Positions 34,157 to 43,334 are shown, numbered from the stretch's first letter. The stretch is DNA of 64,000 bases from Erythrobacter sp. 3-20A1M (GCF_018636735.1 NZ_CP045200.1:1736001-1800000); one strand, 5' to 3'. Notes: generated by a model not told the origin, from the letters alone. Translations and numbers: made by a program.

Positions 34157-34190
34157 CGTTAGCAACAATCCGACAAGGATTGTCGTTAGC
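34157..34190. repeat. Inverted repeat flanked by direct repeats
   Basis: CGTTAGC, then ACAATCC-GACAA-GGATTGT (arms 34165-34171 and 34177-34183), then CGTTAGC again (34184-34190). AT-richer than its surroundings. Could be part of a replication origin, a transfer origin or a regulator site. Confidence 0.6.
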
Positions 34191-34242
34191 ATAGTTAAGA
34201 GGCGCTGGAGCCCAGCATTTCTGCGGGTTTGAGGCCTGTTTT

Positions 34243-34305
34243 GGTTCCTAATAGTCCGAGCTGTGAGTTCCTGATAGTCCGTGTCCCCCGGTTCCTGATA
34301 GTCCG
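34243..34305. repeat. Three iteron-like direct repeats
   Basis: Copies at 34243-34258 (GGTTCCTAATAGTCCG), 34266-34281 (AGTTCCTGATAGTCCG) and 34290-34305 (GGTTCCTGATAGTCCG). Starts are 23 and 24 bp apart, about two helix turns, as in iterons bound by plasmid Rep proteins. Confidence 0.75.
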
Positions 34306-34319
34306 AACAGACCACAGGC

Positions 34320-34328
34320 TTATCCACA
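34320..34328 (+). promoter_or_regulatory. Consensus DnaA box next to the iterons
   Basis: TTATCCACA, identical to the E. coli R1-type DnaA box, 15 bp after the third iteron. Confidence 0.7.
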
Positions 34329-34434
34329 AGGCCCATCCCCATTTCTGGAGACAGGCCTTGATTTGGAGCGGCGACAAGCACGAGCTACCGCAGTCTCTCA
34401 ATCTGGCTTCAGGGCAGACCTAGACAAGTAGGCA

Positions 34435-35727
34435 TCATGCCACAGCACGCAACGCTGCCAGTGTGCGCGCTTGCTTGATCTCCCGCACGCTCCGCAACTC
34501 GCCACCGTCCAATAGTCGAGCAATCTCTCCCGCCACTTGATCCGCCGCGATGACGAGCGCGGTATCCAGGTGCACATAGCGCTGGGTTACGCCGCGCGGG
34601 GCATGACCGAGCAGGCCCGAGATGGTCAGTTCACTGAATCCTTGTGCCGCTGCCATGCTTGCAAAGCTGTGGCGCAGGGTGTGCGGTGTCACGCTGTCCA
34701 GACCCGCGCGCGCGCAGACCCGGCCCAGCACCCGAACGACGCCTATGAAATGCCCATCGCCCCAATCCGCCGGGAAGATGAAGGGCGAATGACTGGACAA
34801 AGCCTGAGCCTCCAGCACGTGCATTGCTGAGTCTCCGGCCACGCGGATCTGCGGACCGGACTTGGTATCCGGAAAACGGACGAGATTGTCGTCGGGCTGA
34901 ACCCATGCCTTGTGCATTGCCAGCACTTCCATGCGCCGAAAACCGGTGAGAAGCATGACGCGGATCGCAGCGAGGCCGGTCGGGTGTTCGCCCTCGCGTT
35001 CCATCTGCGTCATCACCTTGCCAAGGTGACGGATTTCGCCAGCGCTCAGATATCGCTTCACCTTCTGCGAGGCCATGATGCGTACGCCTGTTGCCGGACT
35101 AACCTCAATAATGCCGAGGCGGCGGGCGTGATTGAGTAGAGCGCGAAGCGTGCTGATGGCGCGGGCAGCAACGCCTGAGCCGCCAGCCGTTTGCCCACCT
35201 CGGCTTGTGTGCCTCGCTCGGGCGGTTCGACCAGCCGCAATATCACCTTGCAAGCGTTCAATATCTGCCAATTTCAATTGGCTGACCACGCGATTGCCGA
35301 TCAGCGGCTTAATATGGAGTTCAATACGGCTTCGATCACCTGCGATTGATGACGCTTTAATAGGGCGGCGGTTGCGTCCGATCAGCCGACCGGCTTCGGC
35401 CTCGGCAAGATACCAATCGCAAACTGCTGCGATGGTCAGCCCCGTCCGGACCGAGTGCCGTTCGGCGGATGGGTCGGCCCCGTCGATCACAGCGGCGAGC
35501 TTCTTTTGGGCGAGGTCGCGGGCTTGCTCGACAGTCAGAACACCATATTGGCCTATAGCACAGCGACGGGTCCTCGCCTCTTGGTTTCGATATTGGATGA
35601 TAAAGGTTTTGGTGCCGCTGGGTTTAACGCGAACGCCAAAACCGCGCAGCTCGCTATCCCAAAGGAAGGCGTCGCGCCCTCGGTTGGATTTGAGCGCCTC
35701 GACGGTGCGTTTAGTCAATCTGGTCAT
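34435..35727 (-). CDS. int: Tyrosine recombinase (phage-type integrase)
   Basis: 430 residues from MTRLTKRTVEALKSN; the frame extends upstream but only this start fits the DUF4102-type N-terminal arm domain (FLWDSELRGFGVRVKPSGTK). Core-binding domain about 95-215. Catalytic residues: R264 (TGFRRMEV), K289, H349 and R352 (TPHTLRHSF), H375 (LLGHAPRG) and nucleophile Y384 (TQRYVHL). All are present, so the enzyme should be active. It lies next to attR and reads inward. The arm-binding N-terminus fits the repeats near both element ends. Confidence 0.95.
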   Translation of the reverse strand: MTRLTKRTVEALKSNRGRDAFLWDSELRGFGVRVKPSGTKTFIIQYRNQEARTRRCAIGQYGVLTVEQARDLAQKKLAAVIDGADPSAERHSVRTGLTIAAVCDWYLAEAEAGRLIGRNRRPIKASSIAGDRSRIELHIKPLIGNRVVSQLKLADIERLQGDIAAGRTARARHTSRGGQTAGGSGVAARAISTLRALLNHARRLGIIEVSPATGVRIMASQKVKRYLSAGEIRHLGKVMTQMEREGEHPTGLAAIRVMLLTGFRRMEVLAMHKAWVQPDDNLVRFPDTKSGPQIRVAGDSAMHVLEAQALSSHSPFIFPADWGDGHFIGVVRVLGRVCARAGLDSVTPHTLRHSFASMAAAQGFSELTISGLLGHAPRGVTQRYVHLDTALVIAADQVAGEIARLLDGGELRSVREIKQARTLAALRAVA

Positions 35728-35803
35728 GCGATTTGTCCGTGATTTGAGTTGTCGTGCCTTTCGAAGTTGCTCCTGCGCCCTGGTGGCCCACGCGCATGAT
35801 ATT

Positions 35804-35851
35804 TGCTTCCCCACGCAGGTGCAGCATGGCCGGGGAAGCAGGGGGGAAGCA
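35804..35851. repeat. Right arm-type repeats (integrase/excisionase binding, inferred)
   Basis: TGCTTCCCC (35804-35812), GGGGAAGCA (35832-35840) and GGGGAAGCA (35843-35851). Same order, orientation and similar spacing as at 23807-23852. Confidence 0.7.
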
Positions 35852-35982
35852 GTAGGTGGGAAACCGCTGGAAATCGCAGCGTACCGATGGCGACTCGGAG
35901 TGAAAAGTAAGCAGTTGATATTGCTTGGAATATCGCAGATTTTACTAGATATGGAAACGGTAGCGAAAACGCCAAGGGGCAG

Positions 35983-36031
35983 TTGCCAAGGTTGGGGTCG
36001 GGCGTTCGAATCGCCTCGCCCGCTCCATTTT
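35983..36031. repeat. attR: 49-bp direct repeat, right copy
   Basis: Perfect copy of 23711-23759, including the anticodon loop, T-arm, acceptor 3' strand and CCATTTT of tRNA-Gly. The 5' half of a tRNA is absent, so this is not a gene. Confidence 0.92.
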
Positions 36032-36125
36032 CCTTCCAGTCGAAACGGTACCTGCGGGTACGAGCGTGTGCGCGGCGGTCATTTGCTGTTGCAATTCCGG
36101 TCGCCGTCTGTTTAACGCGCCGTGG

Positions 36126-36144
36126 AATGTTACCACATAACATT
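36126..36144. promoter_or_regulatory. Zur-like palindrome upstream of the znuD-type gene
   Basis: AATGTTA-CCACA-TAACATT, a perfect 7+5+7 palindrome 63 bp before the start codon. TGTTA/TAACA half-sites are typical of Zur boxes. The match to Zur is inferred from memory of the consensus and from the downstream gene. Confidence 0.6.
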
Positions 36145-36207
36145 TAGGGCGGAGCGTTTGGTCTTCGCCGATCGGTCACACTCATCGAATCAAGGATTAA
36201 GCTCACG

Positions 36208-38364
36208 ATGCAAATCGCTCGCTCCGGCACACTTTCCCTTTTCGCACTCGCCGCCGGACTGGCCGCGACGCCGGCGTTCGCTCAGCAAAGCGACAGTTCG
36301 GACAGCGCGCAGAGCGAAGAGAGCGCCACCGACTATGGCCACGTATCCGAGCAGAGCCGTCAGGTAGAAATCATCGTCACCGGCGTTCTGGAACGGCAGC
36401 GGCAGGATTTCCTGTCCGGCGTTTCGGTGGTGGACGGAGAAGAGCTGACGCAGGCGATCCGTCCGTCCCTTGGCGAAACGCTGAACGACACGCCGGGTGT
36501 TTCGGCGACTTCGTTCGGCCCGAGTGCGTCGCGCCCGGTGCTGCGCGGCTTGCAGGGCGAGCGGGTCCGCGTGCTTACCAACGGCCTCGGTTCCGTCGAC
36601 GTGTCGAATACGTCCGTCGATCACGCGGTCGTCGTCAATCCGCTGACGGCAGAGCGGATCGAGGTGCTGCGCGGGCCGCAGTCCCTCCTATACGGTTCCT
36701 CCGCGATCGGCGGGGTGGTCAACGTGATCGACAACAGTCTGCCGACCACCGTTCCGGCAGACCGGATCAAACTGGGCGCCATCGCCACCTACGGCTCTGC
36801 GGCGAACGAGCGTTCGGGCGGGGCATCGGCCGATTTCGCGCTGTCGGATCACTGGGTCCTGCACGCCGACGGTAGCTATCTCAAGACCGACGATCTCGAC
36901 ATCGGGGGCTATGCGTTGACCCCGGAACTGCGCCGCCAAGCGCTCGCGTCGGCCACTTTGCCGGCCGATCCCACCGCGGAAGAGCCGATCGACTTCGCTG
37001 CCAATGCGGCGGTCGAGGGCACGCTGCCCAATTCCGCGTCCGAGACGTGGACGGCAGGCGGCGGCGTTGCCTACATCAACGACGGCGGCAGCTTCGCGCT
37101 GTCCTACAAGCACTATGACAGTCTCTACGGGGTGCCGATCCGCTTCGCGACCGAGCCGGGTCAGGAGCAGGAAGGGCCCCGGCTGGACCTGAAGCAGAAC
37201 CGCGTGGACGCGCGGGCGGAAGTGAATGTCGGCGGCGGCTTGCTGGACAAGATCGGCGCCCGGTTCGGCTACGCCAAATATCGCCACTTCGAACTGGAAG
37301 AGGACGGCGAGGTGGGCACTGCGTTCTACAACCAGGGCATGGAAGGGCGGCTGGAGCTGACCCAAGCGCAGAAAGGCGCTTGGCGCGGCGTGACCGGCGG
37401 CCAGTTCTACATCCGCGATTTCAACGTCGAGGGCGAGGAGGCTTTCCTGCCCAAGAACAGCACCGAGCAGGTCGGCGCCTTCACGCTGCAGCAGTTCGAT
37501 TACGGGGCGTTGAAGTTCGAAGCGGGTGCGCGTTACGAACACACTAAGCTCCAGGGTCAGCCGCTCCCCGATCAGCCGCAATTCTTCGATGGCAGCCGCA
37601 GCTTCGATGCCATTTCCGGATCGGTCGGCGCATCGTATGGCTTCGCGGACGGCGTGCGCTTCGGTGTGAACGTCTCGCATAACGAGCGCGCTCCGGCGGC
37701 CGAGGAACTGTTCGCCAACGGCCCGCACGCGGGCACGCAGGCGTTCGAGGTCGGCGACCCCGACTTCGGGCTCGAGAAATCATGGGGCGTGGAGGGGATC
37801 CTGCGGGCCGGCGGCGACGGTTATTCGCTCGAAGCCTCGGCCTATTACACCTGGTTCAACGACTTCATCTACGAGGACCAGACCGGCGAGATCGAAGATG
37901 GCCTGCCGGTCTATCAGTTCCGTCAGTCGGACGCGCGCTATTACGGCTTCGAAATCCAGGGTTCGGCGACACTCGCAAGGTTCGGCACGACTTCGGTGGC
38001 GGTCGATGGCCTGGCGGACTACGTTCACGCAACCATCGAAAACGTCGGTCCGGCACCGCGCATCCCGCCGCTCCGCCTGCTGGGCGGCGTGACCGTGAAG
38101 ACCGGCAATTTCGACGTGCGGGGCGAAGTCGAGCATGCGTTCGAGCAGGACCGAATCTCCGACTTCGAGACCGCGACCGACGGCTACACGCTCGTCAACG
38201 CCGAGGTGAACCTGCACCCGTGGGGAGCCGGTAGCCCGCTCAGCCTGGCCCTGTCGGCGAACAACATCTTCGATGTGAACGCGCGGCGCCATGCGTCATT
38301 CCTGAAGGATTACGCACCGCTGTCGGGTCGCGACTTCCGCGTATCGGCCCGCTTCGACTTCTAA
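36208..38364 (+). CDS. znuD: TonB-dependent receptor, ZnuD-like (zinc uptake)
   Basis: 718 residues. Signal peptide MQIARSGTLSLFALAAGLAA, cleavage near AFAQ. TonB box region VEIIVTG at about 52-58. Plug domain with RPVLRGLQGERVRVLTNGLG and VNPLTAERIEVLRGPQSLLY. The barrel includes HNERAPAAEELFANGPHAGT and ends in NARRHASFLKDYAPLSGRDF and a terminal Phe (ARFDF). These passages strongly resemble the ZnuD family of outer-membrane zinc receptors. A Zur-like palindrome upstream agrees with zinc control. Its own promoter lies outside the integrated element. Confidence 0.82.
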   Translation: MQIARSGTLSLFALAAGLAATPAFAQQSDSSDSAQSEESATDYGHVSEQSRQVEIIVTGVLERQRQDFLSGVSVVDGEELTQAIRPSLGETLNDTPGVSATSFGPSASRPVLRGLQGERVRVLTNGLGSVDVSNTSVDHAVVVNPLTAERIEVLRGPQSLLYGSSAIGGVVNVIDNSLPTTVPADRIKLGAIATYGSAANERSGGASADFALSDHWVLHADGSYLKTDDLDIGGYALTPELRRQALASATLPADPTAEEPIDFAANAAVEGTLPNSASETWTAGGGVAYINDGGSFALSYKHYDSLYGVPIRFATEPGQEQEGPRLDLKQNRVDARAEVNVGGGLLDKIGARFGYAKYRHFELEEDGEVGTAFYNQGMEGRLELTQAQKGAWRGVTGGQFYIRDFNVEGEEAFLPKNSTEQVGAFTLQQFDYGALKFEAGARYEHTKLQGQPLPDQPQFFDGSRSFDAISGSVGASYGFADGVRFGVNVSHNERAPAAEELFANGPHAGTQAFEVGDPDFGLEKSWGVEGILRAGGDGYSLEASAYYTWFNDFIYEDQTGEIEDGLPVYQFRQSDARYYGFEIQGSATLARFGTTSVAVDGLADYVHATIENVGPAPRIPPLRLLGGVTVKTGNFDVRGEVEHAFEQDRISDFETATDGYTLVNAEVNLHPWGAGSPLSLALSANNIFDVNARRHASFLKDYAPLSGRDFRVSARFDF

Positions 38365-38389
38365 TCGGTCCGACTGTCGTCACGCTGCG

Positions 38390-38416
38390 GCGCGCATCGG
38401 TCAGGCCGGTGCGCGC
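38390..38416. terminator. Hairpin between convergent znuD and DoxX genes
   Basis: Arms GCGCGCA-N-CGG and CCG-N-TGCGCGC with a TCAGG loop. GC-rich with no long T-run, so weak evidence for a bidirectional terminator. Confidence 0.4.
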
Positions 38417-38427
38417 CCGCTCTCGTA

Positions 38428-38886
38428 TCAGTCGTGGCGATGAGCGGCTTCCGCACCCTCGGCCCGCCCTTCTGCGCGCGCCGCCCGCAGCTCGGCTTCT
38501 CGCGTACGGTTGCGGTCGCGATAGTAGTCGAGCGAGCCGCGTACCTGGCCGAAGGCGAACACCATCAGCAATCCCCCGGTGATGGCGAGGTTCTTGAGCG
38601 CCTGTGTGCCCTGCTCGTAATCGCCGAACTGGTTATGCACGAAGAAGATGGTGCCCAGCGTGAATATGGCGAGAACCAGTGCGACAAGCCGGGTCAGCAG
38701 GCCAAGCGCCAGGAGCAGCCCGGCGACGATCTCGAAGATGCCGATCGGCATCGCGAGATTGGCGGGCAGGTTGGTGGATTGCAGCAATTGCTGCACCGGT
38801 TCGGGTGCGAGAAGCTTGTTGGCTCCCGACACGACGAACAGGGCGGCGATGAAGATACGTCCGATGACGGCGGCGATCGTGGACAT
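38428..38886 (-). CDS. DoxX family membrane protein
   Basis: 152 residues from MSTIAAVIGRIFIAALFVVS. Four membrane segments with DoxX features SGANKLLAPEPVQQLL and MPIGIFEIVAGLLLALG, then FALKNLAIT-like region (QALKNLAITGGLLMVFAFG). The last 35 residues are a highly charged Arg/Glu/Ala tail ending HRHD. DoxX proteins are linked to redox or membrane stress roles; exact function unknown. Confidence 0.85.
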   Translation of the reverse strand: MSTIAAVIGRIFIAALFVVSGANKLLAPEPVQQLLQSTNLPANLAMPIGIFEIVAGLLLALGLLTRLVALVLAIFTLGTIFFVHNQFGDYEQGTQALKNLAITGGLLMVFAFGQVRGSLDYYRDRNRTREAELRAARAEGRAEGAEAAHRHD

Positions 38887-38972
38887 TGATCGGGCTCCCA
38901 CACCCGCCGCGCGCACGCTTGCTCACGGCTCTCGAGCAGTTCATCGCTCGAAGGACGATACGGTTCCGTGCG

Positions 38973-39527
<555 letters not shown>

Positions 39528-39596
39528 GGTGCGACGATTCCCCAACATGCGCGGCGGAGCAATCCGCAACGCGCCCTTATCCCCCTCGGCGAAGGA

Positions 39597-40124
39597 TCAG
39601 ATTTGCGGCGCGTTAAGCTGCGGATTGATCCGTGCGAGATAGTTCAGCCAGTGCGTCGGCTTCTTTATCAGGCTGGGCGGATAGGCGACCTTCAGACCGG
39701 CGATCTGCGCGAGTGCGCCTACGAAATGCAGGCAATTGCGTTTGTTCAGGTCGTAGGATTTGACCGGATCGGCACGCCAGCGCGCGACTTCCGATCTGAT
39801 CTGCCAATATTGCGCGTCGGTCAGCGCAACGGAGAAATGTTCATTGGTACGGTCGATCTGATCCTGCTTCTCGACGAAGATCATCGAATCGACCGGGCCG
39901 ACCAGGATCGCGGGAGAGATGCTCTTCGCGGTGAAGCCGTAGTTTTCGTCGATCGGCTCGCCCGTCTCTTCCAGCGTGCCGTCGAGCACGACGAAAGTGT
40001 GCGGATAGCGCCCGAACAGCACCGAGCCGTTGAATGAATGGAAATGGATCGTGACCTGCGCGAATGCCGCCTGGGCCCAGCACAGGGCGACGATCGCCAA
40101 AAGCAGCTTGCAGACCCGTCCCAT
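39597..40124 (-). CDS. Exported protein of unknown function
   Basis: 175 residues. Signal peptide MGRVCKLLLAIVALCWAQAA, cleavage near AFAQ. The mature part has HFHSFNGSVLFGRYPHTFVV, SMIFVEKQDQIDRTNEHFSV and KSYDLNKRNCLHFVGALAQI. The Cys-His pair in NCLHFV and the HTFV His recall papain-like NlpC/P60 or LRAT-type folds (N/C-H arrangement), but this is only a hint. Family not recognised. Confidence 0.65.
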   Translation of the reverse strand: MGRVCKLLLAIVALCWAQAAFAQVTIHFHSFNGSVLFGRYPHTFVVLDGTLEETGEPIDENYGFTAKSISPAILVGPVDSMIFVEKQDQIDRTNEHFSVALTDAQYWQIRSEVARWRADPVKSYDLNKRNCLHFVGALAQIAGLKVAYPPSLIKKPTHWLNYLARINPQLNAPQI

Positions 40125-40181
40125 GGGGTCGCTTCATAGCCGATCCGCCCGGTGCTTGTAACCGGGCAAATCGGCCATGGA

Positions 40182-43100
40182 TTAGCTGCCTTGCGCCAGC
40201 AGCGTGGCGTTGCCGCCCGCCGCGGTGGTGTCGATGGTTACGACCCGCTCGACCGCGAAGCGATCGATATAGTGCGGCCCGCCCGCCTTGGGGCCGGTCC
40301 CTGACAGACCCTCACCGCCGAAGGGCTGGCTGCCCACGACCGCGCCGATCTGGTTGCGGTTGACGTAGAAATTGCCGACCTTGATCCGCTCCTCGACGAA
40401 CCGGCGCGTGCTGTCGAGACGACTGTGGAGGCCGGCCGTCAGCCCGTAACCCATGTCGTTGATATCCTCCACCACCTGGCCGAGCTCGCTCGAATGGAAA
40501 CGCGCGACGTGCAACACGGGCCCGAAATTCTCGCGCCTGAGGTCGGAGATCGAGCGCAGTTCCATGATCGTCGGTGCGACGAAGCACCCCTTGGACAGCT
40601 TGCGCGGCAGGCGCCGACGCCAGATCGTGTGCCCTGCCTTCTTGCGCCGAGCGACGTGGCGTTCCAGCGCGGCCTTCGCGTCGGTGTCGATCACCGGGCC
40701 CACATCGGTGCTGAACTCGGCGGGGTCGCCGACTTCGAGCACTTCGAAGGCGCCCCGGATCATCTCCAGCATCTCGTCGTAGACGTCGTCCTGGATATAC
40801 AGCATCCGCTGGGCCGAGCAGCGCTGACCCGCGCTCTGGAACGCCGAGGCGACGACGTCACGCGTGACCTGTTCGGGCAGGGCGGTCGAATCGACGATCA
40901 TCGCGTTCTGACCACCGGTCTCGGCGATCAAGGTCGCAATCGGCCCCTCGCGCGCTGCCAGCACGCGGTTGATGGCCTGCGCGGTGCCGGTGCTGCCGGT
41001 GAAGCACACGCCAGCGAGGCGCACGTCGTTCGTGATGAACTGGCCCACTTCGCCGGAGCCAGGCAGGAGTTGGAACGCCTCGGGCGGGATACCCGCCTCG
41101 TGACACAGCTTGACCGCGAACGCCGCGACTAGCGGCGTCTGTTCGGCCGGCTTCGCCACCACGGTATTGCCAGCAGCGAGCGCTGCCGCCGCCTGGCCGG
41201 TGAAGATCGCGAGCGGGAAGTTCCATGGACTGATGGTGGCGAAGACCCCGCGGCCCGCCATCGTCATCCGGTTTTCTTCACCGGTAGGGCCGGGGAACGG
41301 CACCGGATGTTCGAACTTCTCGCGCGCCTGATTGGCATAATAGCGCAGGAAATCGACCGCCTCGCGCAGTTCCAGCACGGCATCGAGGATGGTCTTGCCC
41401 GCCTCCCGGCGGCACAGGCTCAGGAATTCGTCGGAGTGTTCCTCGAACATGTCGGCGCACGCTTCGAGCAGCACCGCGCGTTTCTCGCCGCCCAGCGCAT
41501 TCCAGCCGGGCTGGATGTTGCGCGCCTCGGTGATGGCGAAGGCGACTTCGCCCTCGGTCGCGTCGCGCCGCGTTCCGACTTCGTCGCCCAAATCCTGCGG
41601 CGCGTTGATCGGTGCCATTTCGCCCGGATCGTTGCTGGGGAAGGTGGGGCCGGCGAACCAGTGTTCGCTCTCCAGCTTCCTCAACCGGTCGAGCAACGGC
41701 TCGCGCACCAGCGGATCCGAAAGATCGATCCCGGCGCTGTTGATCCGGCCGGGGAAGATGTCACGCGGCGGGGGAATTTCGGGATTGCGCTTGGGCTCCA
41801 TCGCGGCGAGCTTCGCCACCGGATCCTCCGCCAGCTCCTCGGCCGGAATATCGGAATCCGCCATGCGGTTGACGAAGGAGCTGTTGGCCCCGTTCTCCAG
41901 CAGGCGACGCACCAGATAGGCGAGCAGATCCTTGTGATTGCCCACCGGCGCGTAAATCCGCACCGGCGTGCGTGCATTGCCTTCCTTCTCGGCCAGCGCG
42001 GCGTAGAGTTCTTCCCCCATGCCGTGCAAGCGCTGGAACTCGTAGGAAGCCTCGTCCTCGTTCCGGCGTCCGGCTGCGCCCGCCATCGTCTTGATCGCCG
42101 CGATCGTGTAGGCGTTGTGCGTGGCAAAGGCAGGGTAGATCGCATCCTGCGCCTCCAGCAGCGCCTTGGCGCAGGCGAGGTAGGATACATCGGTCGCGAT
42201 CTTGCGGGTGAAAACGGGGAAATCGGTATAGCCGCCGACCTGGCTCACCTTGATTTCCGTATCCCAATAGGCACCCTTGACCAGCCGGCACATGAAGCGG
42301 CGATCATGGCGACGGGCAAGCTTGGCGACCCATTCGCACAGCGGAACGCCGCGTTTCTGGTACGCCTGAATGACCAGGCCGAACCCTTCCCAGCGCGTGC
42401 CGTCCTCGCGTTCGAACAGCGCATCGTCCGCCGCCAACGTCTCGAACACGTCGAGCGACAGTTCCAGCCGCTCGGCTTCCTCGGCGTCGATATTGAAATG
42501 GATGTTGGCGTCGCGCGCCTGGCTGGCGAGATCGGTCAGGATCGGGATCAGCGCATCATGCGCCGCGTCGGCGTGGAAGAAATCGTATTTGGGATAGAGT
42601 GCCGTCAGCTTGACCGAGATGCCCGGGCTACCGGTGACGGTGCCGTCGCTCTCGTTCGCCAGCCGCTCGATCGCATCCTGGTAAGCGAGGCGATACCGCT
42701 CGGCGTCGGCGAATGTCATCGCCGCCTCGCCCAGCATGTCGAAGCTGTGGGTCAGGCCCTTTGCGCGTTCGGGTGCGGCGCGCTTGAACGCTTCGCCCAT
42801 CGTACGGCCGAACACGAACTGGCCGCCGAGGATACGCATCGCCTGTAGCGTAGCAGTGCGGATGACCGGTTCGCCCAGCCGATTGACCGTCTGTCGCAGG
42901 GTCTTGCGCATGCCCTTTTGCGAAACCTTCGGCTTTTCCAGCACTTCGCCGGTCAGCATGAGGGAGAAGGTGGCGGCGTTGACGAAAGTAGAGCTCGATT
43001 CGCCCAGATGCTCGCGCCAGTCGATTTCGCCGATCTTGTCTCGGATCAGGGCATCGGCGGTAGCGCCGTCGGGCACGCGCAGCAACGCCTCGGCCAGACA

Positions 43101-43334
43101 CATGAGGGCGATGCCCTCCTCGGTCGCAAGGCCATAGGTATGGAGAAACGCGTCGATTCCACCGACATCGCGGCTGCGGGCATTCTCCACCAGCGCGACC
43201 GCCAGCTTCGACGTTTCGGCATGGCGCTCATGCGCCGCCTGCGCTTGTCGCAGCCGTTCCTCGATGCAGGCGTTCTCTTCCATCCGGTATGCTTTGCGGA
43301 TGCGGGTACGGTCGAGCGGCAAGGGTGCGGACAT
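40182..43334 (-). CDS. putA: Bifunctional proline dehydrogenase/glutamate-semialdehyde dehydrogenase PutA
   Basis: 1050 residues from MSAPLPLDRT, preceded by AAGGAATTC; the frame extends further upstream without a ribosome site. Oxidises proline to glutamate. The FAD-dependent proline dehydrogenase barrel spans about 150-460 (GSPGISVKLTALYPKYDFFH, MCRLVKGAYWDTEIK). The aldehyde dehydrogenase domain spans about 530-1000 (FATISPWNFPLAIFTGQAAA, CFTGSTGTAQ, AGQRCSAQRMLYI with the catalytic Cys). No ribbon-helix-helix DNA-binding domain at the N-terminus, so it should not be an autorepressor. C-terminal region is short, as in minimalist PutA forms. Confidence 0.95.
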   Translation of the reverse strand: MSAPLPLDRTRIRKAYRMEENACIEERLRQAQAAHERHAETSKLAVALVENARSRDVGGIDAFLHTYGLATEEGIALMCLAEALLRVPDGATADALIRDKIGEIDWREHLGESSSTFVNAATFSLMLTGEVLEKPKVSQKGMRKTLRQTVNRLGEPVIRTATLQAMRILGGQFVFGRTMGEAFKRAAPERAKGLTHSFDMLGEAAMTFADAERYRLAYQDAIERLANESDGTVTGSPGISVKLTALYPKYDFFHADAAHDALIPILTDLASQARDANIHFNIDAEEAERLELSLDVFETLAADDALFEREDGTRWEGFGLVIQAYQKRGVPLCEWVAKLARRHDRRFMCRLVKGAYWDTEIKVSQVGGYTDFPVFTRKIATDVSYLACAKALLEAQDAIYPAFATHNAYTIAAIKTMAGAAGRRNEDEASYEFQRLHGMGEELYAALAEKEGNARTPVRIYAPVGNHKDLLAYLVRRLLENGANSSFVNRMADSDIPAEELAEDPVAKLAAMEPKRNPEIPPPRDIFPGRINSAGIDLSDPLVREPLLDRLRKLESEHWFAGPTFPSNDPGEMAPINAPQDLGDEVGTRRDATEGEVAFAITEARNIQPGWNALGGEKRAVLLEACADMFEEHSDEFLSLCRREAGKTILDAVLELREAVDFLRYYANQAREKFEHPVPFPGPTGEENRMTMAGRGVFATISPWNFPLAIFTGQAAAALAAGNTVVAKPAEQTPLVAAFAVKLCHEAGIPPEAFQLLPGSGEVGQFITNDVRLAGVCFTGSTGTAQAINRVLAAREGPIATLIAETGGQNAMIVDSTALPEQVTRDVVASAFQSAGQRCSAQRMLYIQDDVYDEMLEMIRGAFEVLEVGDPAEFSTDVGPVIDTDAKAALERHVARRKKAGHTIWRRRLPRKLSKGCFVAPTIMELRSISDLRRENFGPVLHVARFHSSELGQVVEDINDMGYGLTAGLHSRLDSTRRFVEERIKVGNFYVNRNQIGAVVGSQPFGGEGLSGTGPKAGGPHYIDRFAVERVVTIDTTAAGGNATLLAQGS

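Larger units (their letters stand above)
34050..34434. other. Origin-like intergenic region
   Basis: 385 bp without a gene between the MNT-HEPN gene and the integrase gene. It contains an inverted repeat with flanking direct repeats, three iteron-like repeats and a DnaA box, listed separately. Confidence 0.7.
23711..36031. mobile_element. Integrated element in tRNA-Gly carrying arsenic and chromate resistance
   Basis: About 12.3 kb bounded by two identical 49-bp repeats: the 3' part of tRNA-Gly plus CCATTTT (23711-23759) and a second copy (35983-36031). A tyrosine integrase gene lies at the right end, transcribed inward. Cargo: arsR-cadI-arsC-acr3, DUF1259-chrA, AlpA-type regulator, three small immunity-like genes, AraC/GyrI-like regulator, MNT-HEPN protein. 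No conjugation genes or relaxase seen, so it would be mobilised by other means. An origin-like array at 34157-34328 suggests a plasmid past. Confidence 0.88.
35728..36207. other. Right end of the element and znuD upstream region
   Basis: 480 bp without a gene. It holds the right arm repeats, attR (35983-36031) and a Zur-like palindrome (36126-36144). Confidence 0.7.

Noticed and set aside
34046-34381. 111-codon frame on the minus strand with repeats like DYQE
   Set aside because: The repeats are just translations of the DNA iterons; no protein motif and it crosses the origin-like region.
35983-36031. Second tRNA-Gly
   Set aside because: Only the 3' half is present; the 5' half is absent, so it is the attR copy and not a gene.
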